A stretch of DNA of 6,473 nt from an uncultured Lachnospiraceae bacterium. Lineage in GTDB: Bacteria; Bacillota_A; Clostridia; Lachnospirales; Lachnospiraceae. The stretch's first letter is position 1, and every line of letters begins with the position of its first letter. Below, one piece after another: positions 1-5,472 of the stretch. The position numbers and the translations under genes are program-made. The notes beneath the pieces were generated by a model, which saw only the letters and a list, made by a program, of their open reading frames with translations, was not told where the DNA came from and ran no database searches. Location of the stretch: the NCBI GenBank assembly GCA_910588595.1, contig CAJUQU010000242.1, forward strand, positions 1 to 6,473, in the 5' to 3' direction.

Positions 1-406
1 AACCTACAATCCAGATCACTACAGCATTTCCTGTGCAGCCAGTCAGGATTATGAGGGATTTTACGAGGAGGAGATCTCCTACCGTGATCTGATGGCATAT
101 CCGCCGGCGGCGCACATGATGGCGGTGCTCGTGCTGTCAGAGGATGCACTGACCGGAGCGGAGCATGCGAGGGAGCTGGTGGAACAGGCAAAGAGGTTCT
201 CTGGCGACAGGAAACCTGTACTGATCGGACCGACGGAGGCTTTGATCGGTAAGATCAGCGATGTGTACCGCTATGTCTTTTATGCCAAGCACAGGGATTA
301 TCAGGTGCTGACCGGGATCAAGGATGCACTGGAGCGGTTGATCCATGAGAGGCAGTGGAACGCAGACAGCGTACAGTTTGATTTTGATCCGATGAATCAT
401 TATTAG
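1..406 (+). CDS. priA: Primosomal protein N' (PriA helicase), C-terminal part only
   Basis: Only the last 134 codons are present; the first complete codon is at base 2 and the stop is TAG at 404-406. PriA is the DEXH-type helicase that recognises stalled forks and reloads the replicative helicase during replication restart. The visible part matches the end of the helicase core and the C-terminal domain of the family: TYNPDH at the left edge, then DYEGFYEEEISYR and a YPPAAHM motif, then GPTEALIGKISDVYRYVFYAK, and a terminal FDFDPMNHY that corresponds to the D-x-DP ending of other PriA proteins. The zinc-binding cysteines and Walker motifs lie upstream, outside the window. An internal ATG at 92 is not a real start, because the conserved reading frame continues upstream of it to the edge. 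def begins 49 bp downstream on the same strand, a common pairing in Firmicutes that suggests co-transcription. Confidence 0.93.
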   Translation, partial: TYNPDHYSISCAASQDYEGFYEEEISYRDLMAYPPAAHMMAVLVLSEDALTGAEHARELVEQAKRFSGDRKPVLIGPTEALIGKISDVYRYVFYAKHRDYQVLTGIKDALERLIHERQWNADSVQFDFDPMNHY

Positions 407-440
407 ATAAAATATTTTGATAAAAGATATAAAAATAGAA

Positions 441-447
441 AGGAAAG
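441..447 (+). promoter_or_regulatory. Ribosome binding site that sets the def start
   Basis: AGGAAAG sits 8 bases before ATG 456 in an AT-rich stretch. No comparable site precedes the alternative in-frame TTG at 417, so this site decides the start. Confidence 0.7.
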
Positions 448-455
448 AAAAAGTT

Positions 456-935
456 ATGGCAATCAGAACAATCAGAGAAATGGGAGATCCCGTTTTGAAT
501 AAGGTTTCAAAGGAAGTGAAGGAGATCACACCGAGAGTGCAGGATCTGATCGATGACATGTTTGAGACGATGTATGAGGCGAACGGTGTCGGACTTGCGG
601 CGGTGCAGGTGGGCGTGTTAAAGAGGATCGTCGTGATCGACACGACAGGGGAAGATCCGTTGCTGCTCATCAATCCGCGCGTCGTGGAGACCAGCGGCGA
701 GCAGACAGGAAATGAGGCATGTCTGAGCGTGCCCGGAAAAACGGGTTCCGTGACAAGACCCAATTATGTCAAGGTGGTCGCGCAGGACGAGGACCTGTAC
801 GAGTTTGAGGTGGAGGGCGAGGAGCTGCTTGCGAGAGCACTGCTCCATGAGATCGAGCATCTTGACGGTCATCTGTTTGTGGAAAGAGTGGACGGACCGC
901 TTCTGGATGTGGAAATGGCGGACGAAGAAGCGTGA
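456..935 (+). CDS. def: Peptide deformylase
   Basis: This 159-residue enzyme removes the N-formyl group from new polypeptides as they leave the ribosome, using an active-site metal (usually Fe2+). The three family motifs are visible. Motif I is GVGLAAVQ at residues 44-51. Motif II is EACLS at 87-91, with Cys89 as metal ligand. Motif III is HEIEH at 131-135, with His131 and His135 as ligands and Glu132 as the catalytic acid. Motif II has Ala where EGCLS is usual, and motif III has Glu134 where Asp is usual and Leu130 where Gln is common. All metal ligands and the catalytic Glu are kept, so the protein should be active. I chose ATG 456 because AGGAAAG lies 8 bases upstream and the protein then begins MAIRTIREMGDPVL, the normal family start. 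An in-frame TTG at 417 would add 13 lysine-rich residues and has no ribosome site. The gene lies between priA and fmt, whose product adds the formyl group that this enzyme removes. Confidence 0.96.
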   Translation: MAIRTIREMGDPVLNKVSKEVKEITPRVQDLIDDMFETMYEANGVGLAAVQVGVLKRIVVIDTTGEDPLLLINPRVVETSGEQTGNEACLSVPGKTGSVTRPNYVKVVAQDEDLYEFEVEGEELLARALLHEIEHLDGHLFVERVDGPLLDVEMADEEA

Positions 936-1012
936 AAAAGCTATATGCAGAAGTTTGTTCATATACAGACAAAGCTCGTTTTGTAGTGTAATGCATACGT
1001 GGAGGTACTGAA

Positions 1013-1948
1013 ATGAAAATAGTTTATATGGGAACGCCTGACTTTTCGGTAGGTGCGCTCGAGGCGATCATCAGGGCGGGGCATCAGGTGGCTGCTGTCG
1101 TGACACAGCCTGACAAGGCAAAGGGAAGAAGTGCTCAGATGCAGTGTTCGCCTGTCAAGGAGTGTGCTCTCAGGTATGGGATACCGGTGTTTCAGCCTGT
1201 CAGGATCAGGACGCCGGAGGCGGTCAGGGAGCTGGAAAAGTATGAGGCGGACGTCTTTGTCGTGGCTGCTTTTGGCCAGATCCTGTCAAGGCAGATCCTG
1301 GAGATGCCAAGATATGGCTGTATCAATATCCACGCCTCACTGCTGCCAAAGTACAGGGGCGCAGCGCCGATCAATCAGTGCATCATAGACGGGGAGAAGG
1401 AGACAGGGGTCACCATCATGCAGATGGACGCCGGGGTTGATACCGGAGACATACTTACGCAGAAAAAGGTTATCCTAGAGGATAAGGAGACAGCACAGAC
1501 ACTGTTTGACAAGCTGGCACAGGCGGGCGCGGATCTGATTGTGGAGACGCTTCCTATGATCGAGAGAGGTGAGATCACGCCTGTAAAGCAGGATGAAAGT
1601 CTGGCAAGCCATGTGAAGATGATGGACAAAGCGATGGGAAAGATCGACTGGACGCAGGATGCAGTGTGCATCGAAAGGCTCGTCAGAGGGCTGAATCCGT
1701 GGCCGAGTGCGTATACTTTCTGCAAAGGTAAAAGTGTCAAGATCTGGAGCAGCGATGCGCTGACTGGCGATACAGACAGCACAGCACTGCCTGGAACGAT
1801 CACTGCGGTCGCGAAGGATTCGTTCGACGTGGCGTGCGGCAGAGGGATCCTGAGGATATACGAGCTGCAGCTGGAGGGGAAAAAGCGCATGGATGCAAAG
1901 AGTTTTCTGCTCGGCAGCCAGTGGAAGGCAGGAATGCTTTTGGGGTAG
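1013..1948 (+). CDS. fmt: Methionyl-tRNA formyltransferase
   Basis: This 311-residue cytosolic enzyme transfers a formyl group from 10-formyltetrahydrofolate to Met-tRNAfMet, which commits that tRNA to initiation. The N-terminal Rossmann-like catalytic domain (about 1-190) starts MKIVYMGTPDFS. It carries the catalytic triad Asn105 and His107 in INIHASLLPKYRGAAPI, and Asp143 in MDAGVDTGD. These match Asn108, His110 and Asp146 of the E. coli enzyme. The C-terminal tRNA-binding domain (about 200-311) contains the typical RGLNPWPSAYT segment. The length is normal for the family. ATG 1013 is preceded by GGAGG at 1001-1005 with a 7-base spacer. The gap to def is 77 bp, AT-rich, with no convincing promoter or terminator. 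Arginine is coded almost only by AGG and AGA (14 of 15 by my count), unlike rlmN further along. Confidence 0.97.
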   Translation: MKIVYMGTPDFSVGALEAIIRAGHQVAAVVTQPDKAKGRSAQMQCSPVKECALRYGIPVFQPVRIRTPEAVRELEKYEADVFVVAAFGQILSRQILEMPRYGCINIHASLLPKYRGAAPINQCIIDGEKETGVTIMQMDAGVDTGDILTQKKVILEDKETAQTLFDKLAQAGADLIVETLPMIERGEITPVKQDESLASHVKMMDKAMGKIDWTQDAVCIERLVRGLNPWPSAYTFCKGKSVKIWSSDALTGDTDSTALPGTITAVAKDSFDVACGRGILRIYELQLEGKKRMDAKSFLLGSQWKAGMLLG

Positions 1949-1978
1949 TCTTCTATTTGACGCTTTGTGTGTTTTTTA

Positions 1979-2004
1979 TTAGTTTATTGTCTTAGTTTAT
2001 TGTC
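1979..2004 (+). repeat. Perfect 13-bp tandem duplication in the fmt-yugP gap
   Basis: The unit TTAGTTTATTGTC occurs twice with no spacer (1979-1991 and 1992-2004). It lies within a T-rich gap of 74 bp and ends 3 bases before the yugP ribosome site. A weak promoter-like arrangement overlaps it: TTGACG at 1957-1962, then 17 bases, then TAGTTT at 1980-1985. That -10 is poor (3 of 6 matches), and the duplication copies it. The repeat itself is certain; any function is not. Confidence 0.9.
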
Positions 2005-2007
2005 GTG

Positions 2008-2014
2008 AAGGAGG
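2008..2014 (+). promoter_or_regulatory. Ribosome binding site that sets the yugP start
   Basis: AAGGAGG with an 8-base spacer leads to ATG 2023. The alternative GTG at 2005 lies upstream of this site and overlaps it, so that GTG cannot be served by it. Confidence 0.85.
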
Positions 2015-2022
2015 TTGGCATT

Positions 2023-2721
2023 ATGCCTTATCTTGGGTTTTATTTTGATCCGACATATATATTGGTATTGATCGGTGCGGTGCTGAGCATCATTGCGTCC
2101 GCGCGGGTAAATTCCACATTCAACAAGTATGCGCGCGTGCGGAGCATGTCAGGCATGACAGGTGCGCAGACTGCCGAGGCGATCCTGCGCAGCAGGGGGA
2201 TCTACGATGTGCAGGTGGAGCATATCAGGGGGAATCTGACAGACCACTACGATCCATCGAAAAAGGTCGTGCGTCTCTCCGACAGTGTATACAGTTCCAC
2301 GTCAGTGGCTGCGATCGGTGTGGCTGCGCATGAGTGCGGTCATGTCATGCAGCACCACGAGGGTTATGCGCCGCTCAATATCAGGACGACACTCGTCCCG
2401 GCAGCGAATATCGGCTCGAAGATCGGGATACCGATCGTGATACTGGGATTGATCCTGGGGAGCAATTCCGTGCTGATCAACATCGGTATCTGGGTGTTCT
2501 CCCTCGCTGTCTTGTTCCAGCTTGTGACGCTTCCGGTGGAGTTTGACGCTTCGAGAAGGGCACTTGCATGCATCGAGCAGTACGGTATCGTGACAAGTGA
2601 TGAGCGCGCAAAGAGTGCGAAAGTGCTGCGGGCAGCGGCGTATACGTATGTCGCGGCGGCAGCGGCATCGATCCTGCAGCTATTGCGGCTTGTGATGCTG
2701 TCCGGCAGACGGAGTGACTGA
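2023..2721 (+). CDS. yugP: Membrane-bound zinc metallopeptidase, YugP family (neutral zinc metallopeptidase 2)
   Basis: This 232-residue protein resembles B. subtilis YugP, whose substrate is unknown. The zinc motif HECGH is at residues 103-107 in the context AAHECGHVMQHHEGYAPL. His103 and His107 should bind zinc and Glu104 should activate water. A downstream LPVEFDASRRA segment (170-180) contains Glu173 and Asp175, and one of these is the likely third ligand. One hydrophobic segment is at about 13-27. Two more lie at about 134-146 and 150-172, after the metal site, and a weaker one is near the C-terminus (about 212-228). An integral membrane enzyme is therefore expected. The end SGRRSD is polar. 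The start was chosen from the strong site at 2008-2014. The gene sits between fmt and rsmB, a place it commonly holds in Clostridia. Family membership is secure; a role in membrane-protein turnover is only a guess. Confidence 0.9.
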   Translation: MPYLGFYFDPTYILVLIGAVLSIIASARVNSTFNKYARVRSMSGMTGAQTAEAILRSRGIYDVQVEHIRGNLTDHYDPSKKVVRLSDSVYSSTSVAAIGVAAHECGHVMQHHEGYAPLNIRTTLVPAANIGSKIGIPIVILGLILGSNSVLINIGIWVFSLAVLFQLVTLPVEFDASRRALACIEQYGIVTSDERAKSAKVLRAAAYTYVAAAAASILQLLRLVMLSGRRSD

Positions 2722-2741
2722 AAGGTTTAGGTAGATTAACG

Positions 2742-4157
2742 ATGGCTCAGAATCAGGATAGGACGCAGGCGGTCAACCAGCGCATGCTCGTGCTGGAGAT
2801 GCTCCTGACAGAGAACATATATTCGCATATAATTGTGCGTGATGTGCTGAACAAGTACAACTACCTCTCCCAGCAGGAAAAGTCTTTTATCAAACGGCTC
2901 TATGAGGGGACGCTGGAGCGCCAGATCGAGCTCGATCATGTGATCGATCTGCACTCCAAGGTAAAGACCGTTAAAATGAAGAAGCCCATACGTGCGATCA
3001 TGCGCATGGGTGTGTACCAGATATTGTATATGGACGCAGTGCCGGATGCCGCCGCCTGCAACGAGGCGGTGAAACTTGCGCAGAAAAAGGGCTTTGCCAC
3101 GCTGAAAGGCTTTGTGAACGGCGTGCTCAGAAACATTGCGCGCAGCAAGGGCAGCATCACCTACACCAGCCTGTCTGTGAAATATTCCATGCCGGAGTGG
3201 ATCGTCGGTCTGTGGACGTCGCAGCTCGGGGAGACGGTGACAGAGACAGTGCTCGCAGGGCTTTTGCAGGAGCACCCGGTGACAGTGCGTTTCCGCGATG
3301 TGCCGGAAGTGACAGGGATTGACATGGAGGCAGCTGTAAGCGCTGTGCAGGAGGCGCTCAAGGCGCAGGGCGGAACGATGGAAAGGCATGATTACATGCC
3401 CTGTGCGTACAAGGTGTCGGGAACGGATGATCTCACGAGGCTGCCGTATTACGAGAACGGTGCTTTCGTGGTGCAGGATGTCAGCTCCATGCTCGCGGTC
3501 GCGGCGCTCGGCATTGCGGACTATGCAGAGCGTTTCGGGTCAAACGGCGGGGACAAGGCTGTGCGGGTGCTTGACCTCTGCGCGGCACCGGGGGGAAAGT
3601 CCATGCTCGCGGCAGATTTATTGGAAAGGTGCGGTGTGAACTACGCTGTCATCTCCAGGGATGTGTCTGCCGGCAAAGTCGGATTGATGAGAGAGAACTT
3701 TGACAGATGCGGCATAAGGAACGTATCTGCAGAAGCGGGCGATGCCCTGCAGAGAGATGCGGCACTTGTCGGGACAGCGGATATTGTGATCGCCGACGTG
3801 CCGTGCTCCGGGCTGGGCGTGATCGGGAAAAAGCGCGACATAAAATACAATATCTCGCCTGAGGCGATCGAGGAGATCAAAACGCTGCAAAGACAGATCC
3901 TCGCGATGGCGGTGGCGTATCTAAAGCCGGGAGGACGGCTGCTTTTTTGTACTTGCACGATCAATCAGGATGAGAACGAGAGACAGTTTGCCTGGCTCAA
4001 GGACGAGATGAAACTAAAGCCGATGTCGTTAGACGGCACGCTCCCGGAGTGTCTGCACACAGATACGACCAGGGAGGGATATCTGCAGCTGCTGCCCGGA
4101 GTGCATGATGCGGACGGATTTTTTATCAGTGTGTTTGAGGCTGGTACGGAAAGCTGA
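2742..4157 (+). CDS. rsmB: 16S rRNA (cytosine-967-C5)-methyltransferase RsmB, NusB-like domain fused to methyltransferase
   Basis: This SAM-dependent enzyme of 471 residues makes m5C967 (E. coli numbering) in 16S rRNA. Residues about 8-140 form the NusB-like RNA-binding domain, with the typical segments RLYEGTLERQIELDHVI and FVNGVLRNI. The Rossmann methyltransferase domain follows. It has QDVSSML (245-251), the SAM-binding LDLCAAPGGKS (277-287), DVPCSGLGVIGKKRDIKYN from residue 352, and CTCT at 403-406. Cys405 is the expected nucleophile and Cys355 the cysteine that releases the product, matching Cys389 and Cys325 of E. coli RsmB. The protein is longer than the E. coli form (429 residues), partly through a loop of about 15 residues before the SAM motif. 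ATG 2742 lies 20 bp after the yugP stop and has only a weak ribosome site (AAAGG at 2721-2725 or TTAGG nearer the start), so translational coupling to yugP is plausible. Confidence 0.95.
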   Translation: MAQNQDRTQAVNQRMLVLEMLLTENIYSHIIVRDVLNKYNYLSQQEKSFIKRLYEGTLERQIELDHVIDLHSKVKTVKMKKPIRAIMRMGVYQILYMDAVPDAAACNEAVKLAQKKGFATLKGFVNGVLRNIARSKGSITYTSLSVKYSMPEWIVGLWTSQLGETVTETVLAGLLQEHPVTVRFRDVPEVTGIDMEAAVSAVQEALKAQGGTMERHDYMPCAYKVSGTDDLTRLPYYENGAFVVQDVSSMLAVAALGIADYAERFGSNGGDKAVRVLDLCAAPGGKSMLAADLLERCGVNYAVISRDVSAGKVGLMRENFDRCGIRNVSAEAGDALQRDAALVGTADIVIADVPCSGLGVIGKKRDIKYNISPEAIEEIKTLQRQILAMAVAYLKPGGRLLFCTCTINQDENERQFAWLKDEMKLKPMSLDGTLPECLHTDTTREGYLQLLPGVHDADGFFISVFEAGTES

Positions 4158-4192
4158 TACAATTGCTGCGAAAATATGGAGAACGGATACAT

Positions 4193-5236
4193 ATGGATAT
4201 AAAATCATTGTCACTGGATGAATTGAAGACGGAGATCGCAAAGCTTGGCGAAAAGCCGTACCGTGCAAAGCAGCTGTATGAGTGGATGCACGTGAAACTG
4301 GCGCGGGGCTATGACGAGATGACGAATCTGCCAAAGAGCCTGCGGGAAAAACTGTCCGATAGGTTTGAGTACACGTCTTTGCGGGAAGTGACTGTGCAGA
4401 CATCCAAGCTTGACGGAACAAAAAAGTTTTTGTTTGAGCTGTCGGACGGCAAGCTTGTCGAGAGCGTGTGGATGCGGTACCATCACGGCAATTCTGTCTG
4501 CATCTCCTCGCAGGTCGGCTGCCGCATGGGGTGCCGGTTCTGCGCCTCGACAATCGGCGGGCTGGAGAGGAACCTTGCGCCGTCGGAGATGCTCGACCAG
4601 ATCTATGCCATATCGAAAAGCACAGGGGAGCGCGTGTCCAACGTCGTCGTGATGGGGACGGGTGAGCCGCTCGACAATTACGACAATCTGCTCCGGTTCA
4701 TACATATGATCACCGATGAGAACGGATTGAATATCAGCCAGCGAAATATCACGATCTCCACATGCGGCATCGTGGAGCAAATGAGACGGCTTGCGGACGA
4801 AAAACTGCAGATCACACTGGCGCTGTCGCTTCACGGTGCCACGCAGGCAAAGAGGCGGGAGCTGATGCCGATCGCCGACCGATATGATATCAGCGAGGTG
4901 ATCGATGCCTGCATCTATTATTTCAGACAGACGGGCAGGCGTATCACGTTCGAGTACAGTCTCGTGGGCGGCGTCAACGACACGGATGAGGATGCCGAGC
5001 ATCTGTGCAGTCTCGTGGGCGGTCTGAACTGCCCTGGCTTTTGCCATGTCAACCTGATCTCCGTCAATCCGATCAAAGAGCGCGATTTCGTGGAGTCGGA
5101 GAGAAAGGACATCCTGAATTTCCAGAAAAAGTTAGAGAAGAGACATATCAACGCCACAGTCCGCAGGGAGATGGGGCGGGATATCGACGGCGCGTGCGGA
5201 CAGCTGCGGCGGCGGTCGTTATCAGCGAAAGCATAG
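4193..5236 (+). CDS. rlmN: Dual-specificity 23S rRNA m2A2503 / tRNA m2A37 methyltransferase (radical SAM)
   Basis: This 347-residue radical SAM enzyme adds a methyl group to C2 of A2503 in the peptidyl-transferase centre and of A37 in some tRNAs. The 4Fe-4S cluster motif CRMGCRFC gives Cys110, Cys114 and Cys117. Cys335 in GACGQLR is the expected methyl-carrying cysteine (E. coli Cys355), and Cys103 in SVCISSQVGC matches E. coli Cys118. Also visible are MGTGEPLDNYDN, LALSLHGA, MPIADRY and VNLISVNP, all in family order. The N-terminal region MDIKSLSLDELKTEIAKLGEKPYRAKQLYEWMH is the normal RlmN accessory domain. I call it RlmN rather than the resistance methylase Cfr because of the full-length N-terminal domain and the housekeeping setting. 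ATG 4193 has GGAG at 4178-4181, a rather long 11-base spacer. An upstream TTG at 4163 would add ten unconserved residues. The gap to rsmB is 35 bp. Arginine codons here are mostly CGN (20 of 29), unlike fmt. Confidence 0.96.
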   Translation: MDIKSLSLDELKTEIAKLGEKPYRAKQLYEWMHVKLARGYDEMTNLPKSLREKLSDRFEYTSLREVTVQTSKLDGTKKFLFELSDGKLVESVWMRYHHGNSVCISSQVGCRMGCRFCASTIGGLERNLAPSEMLDQIYAISKSTGERVSNVVVMGTGEPLDNYDNLLRFIHMITDENGLNISQRNITISTCGIVEQMRRLADEKLQITLALSLHGATQAKRRELMPIADRYDISEVIDACIYYFRQTGRRITFEYSLVGGVNDTDEDAEHLCSLVGGLNCPGFCHVNLISVNPIKERDFVESERKDILNFQKKLEKRHINATVRREMGRDIDGACGQLRRRSLSAKA

Positions 5237-5251
5237 CGGCCTAGATGGATC

Positions 5252-5270
5252 AAGCCACGGTACGTGGCTT
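5252..5270 (+). other. Perfect 8-bp stem-loop just after rlmN
   Basis: AAGCCACG pairs with CGTGGCTT around a GTA loop. The hairpin stands 15 bp after the rlmN stop, where a 3' end would be expected. Only three T residues follow, so on its own it is a poor intrinsic terminator. It could instead protect the mRNA 3' end or act together with the hairpin at 5277-5287. Confidence 0.6.
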
Positions 5271-5276
5271 TGACAT

Positions 5277-5292
5277 CCGCGAAGCGGTTTTT
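5277..5292 (+). terminator. Candidate intrinsic terminator of the priA-rlmN operon
   Basis: CCGC (5277-5280) pairs with GCGG (5284-5287) around a GAA loop, followed directly by five T residues (5288-5292). The stem is short but all G/C. Its core GCGAAGC is a sequence known to form an unusually stable DNA mini-hairpin. The 4-bp stem is below the usual terminator length, so termination may be partial. Confidence 0.4.
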
Positions 5293-5308
5293 GCATGGCT
5301 TGATGCTT

Positions 5309-5338
5309 GTAACAGGAGGCCGGGGGATGAACTGTTAC
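5309..5338 (+). other. Stem-loop carrying a ribosome site and start codon in its loop
   Basis: GTAACAG (5309-5315) pairs perfectly with CTGTTAC (5332-5338), leaving a 16-base purine-rich loop. The loop holds most of an AGGAGG site (5314-5319) and an ATG at 5327. The pairing is exact, but the stem is only 7 bp and moderately AT-rich. Confidence 0.4.
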
Positions 5339-5371
5339 CGGCGGTCAGTCGATTCAAATGTTGATTCTTGA
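5327..5371 (+). CDS. Possible 14-residue mini-ORF between rlmN and prpC
   Basis: The reading frame ATG 5327 to TGA 5369-5371 encodes MNCYRRSVDSNVDS. It has an ideal ribosome site, AGGAGG at 5314-5319, with a 7-base spacer, better than those of rsmB and rlmN. I do not recognise the peptide, and its composition gives no hint of a membrane or toxin role. It could be translated only from transcripts reading through the structures after rlmN, because the predicted prpC promoter starts downstream of most of it. It could be a leader peptide, a remnant of a decayed gene, or chance. The ribosome site is the only support for translation. Confidence 0.25.
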   Translation: MNCYRRSVDSNVDS

Positions 5372-5396
5372 ATTAAAACGCCATATGTGCTAATAT
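5368..5396 (+). promoter_or_regulatory. Sigma-A type promoter with extended -10 for prpC-prkC
   Basis: TTGAAT (5368-5373) serves as -35. A 17-base spacer follows, then TAATAT (5391-5396) as -10, preceded by TG one base upstream (5388-5389), which makes an extended -10. Transcription would start near 5402-5405, giving a leader of about 70 bases before the prpC start. This is the best promoter-like arrangement I see in the window and it lies in its largest gap, so prpC-prkC is probably a separate transcription unit. Confidence 0.6.
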
Positions 5397-5460
5397 ATAA
5401 GGAAATGTGGAAATTTTCGGAGCGGAATGGATGCGGGGATGTCACGGATTTTCACTGATG

Positions 5461-5467
5461 GGAGGAG
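5461..5467 (+). promoter_or_regulatory. Ribosome binding site that sets the prpC GTG start
   Basis: GGAGGAG, whose GGAGG core ends 7 bases before GTG 5473, favours that start. The in-frame GTG at 5407 and ATG at 5458 lack a properly spaced upstream site. Confidence 0.8.
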
Positions 5468-5472
5468 AAAAA

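Larger units (their letters stand above)
5249..5304 (+). repeat. 56-bp element with 9-bp perfect terminal inverted repeats
   Basis: ATCAAGCCA at 5249-5257 is the exact reverse complement of TGGCTTGAT at 5296-5304. Inside lies a second copy of the right arm's core, GTGGCTT at 5264-5270, which can pair with the same left arm. The left arm thus has two competing partners. The element starts 12 bp after the rlmN stop. It could be a bipartite terminator, an attenuator-like switch, or a small dispersed palindromic repeat. The pairings are read directly; the role is inference. Confidence 0.55.

Noticed and set aside
417..455. Upstream TTG start for def adding 13 residues
   Set aside because: There is no ribosome site before it, the added residues are not part of the family, and ATG 456 has a well-placed site.
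407..455. Promoter-like AT-rich sequence between priA and def
   Set aside because: TTGATA at 417-422 has no acceptable -10 at 16-18 bases, and the TATAAAA-like stretch has no -35. AT richness alone is not enough.
137..763. Minus-strand open frame of 208 codons across priA and def
   Set aside because: It runs antisense through two recognised genes and the gap between them, and shows no protein family features.
953..970. Small hairpin GTTTGT/ACAGAC in the def-fmt gap
   Set aside because: The stem is six pairs with one G-T wobble and has no T tract after it, so it is too weak to call a terminator or regulator.
4029..4553. Minus-strand open frame of 174 codons across the rsmB-rlmN junction
   Set aside because: It is antisense to conserved coding sequence on both sides and is low-complexity (Ser/Thr/Arg/Ala-rich), typical of shadow translation.
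4211..5047. Open frame of 278 codons on the minus strand inside rlmN
   Set aside because: It lies antisense to a certain gene with every rlmN motif intact, has no ribosome site I can see, and its product resembles no known family. It is a by-product of the codon pattern of rlmN.
4193..5236. Cfr-type antibiotic resistance methylase in place of RlmN
   Set aside because: The protein has the full RlmN N-terminal domain and sits in a conserved housekeeping order, with no mobile element nearby.
5407..5472. Upstream GTG or ATG start for prpC adding up to 22 residues
   Set aside because: The GTG at 5407 would sit at the predicted transcript start with no ribosome site, and the extension shows no PP2C similarity. 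GTG 5473 has a GGAGG site at the right distance.
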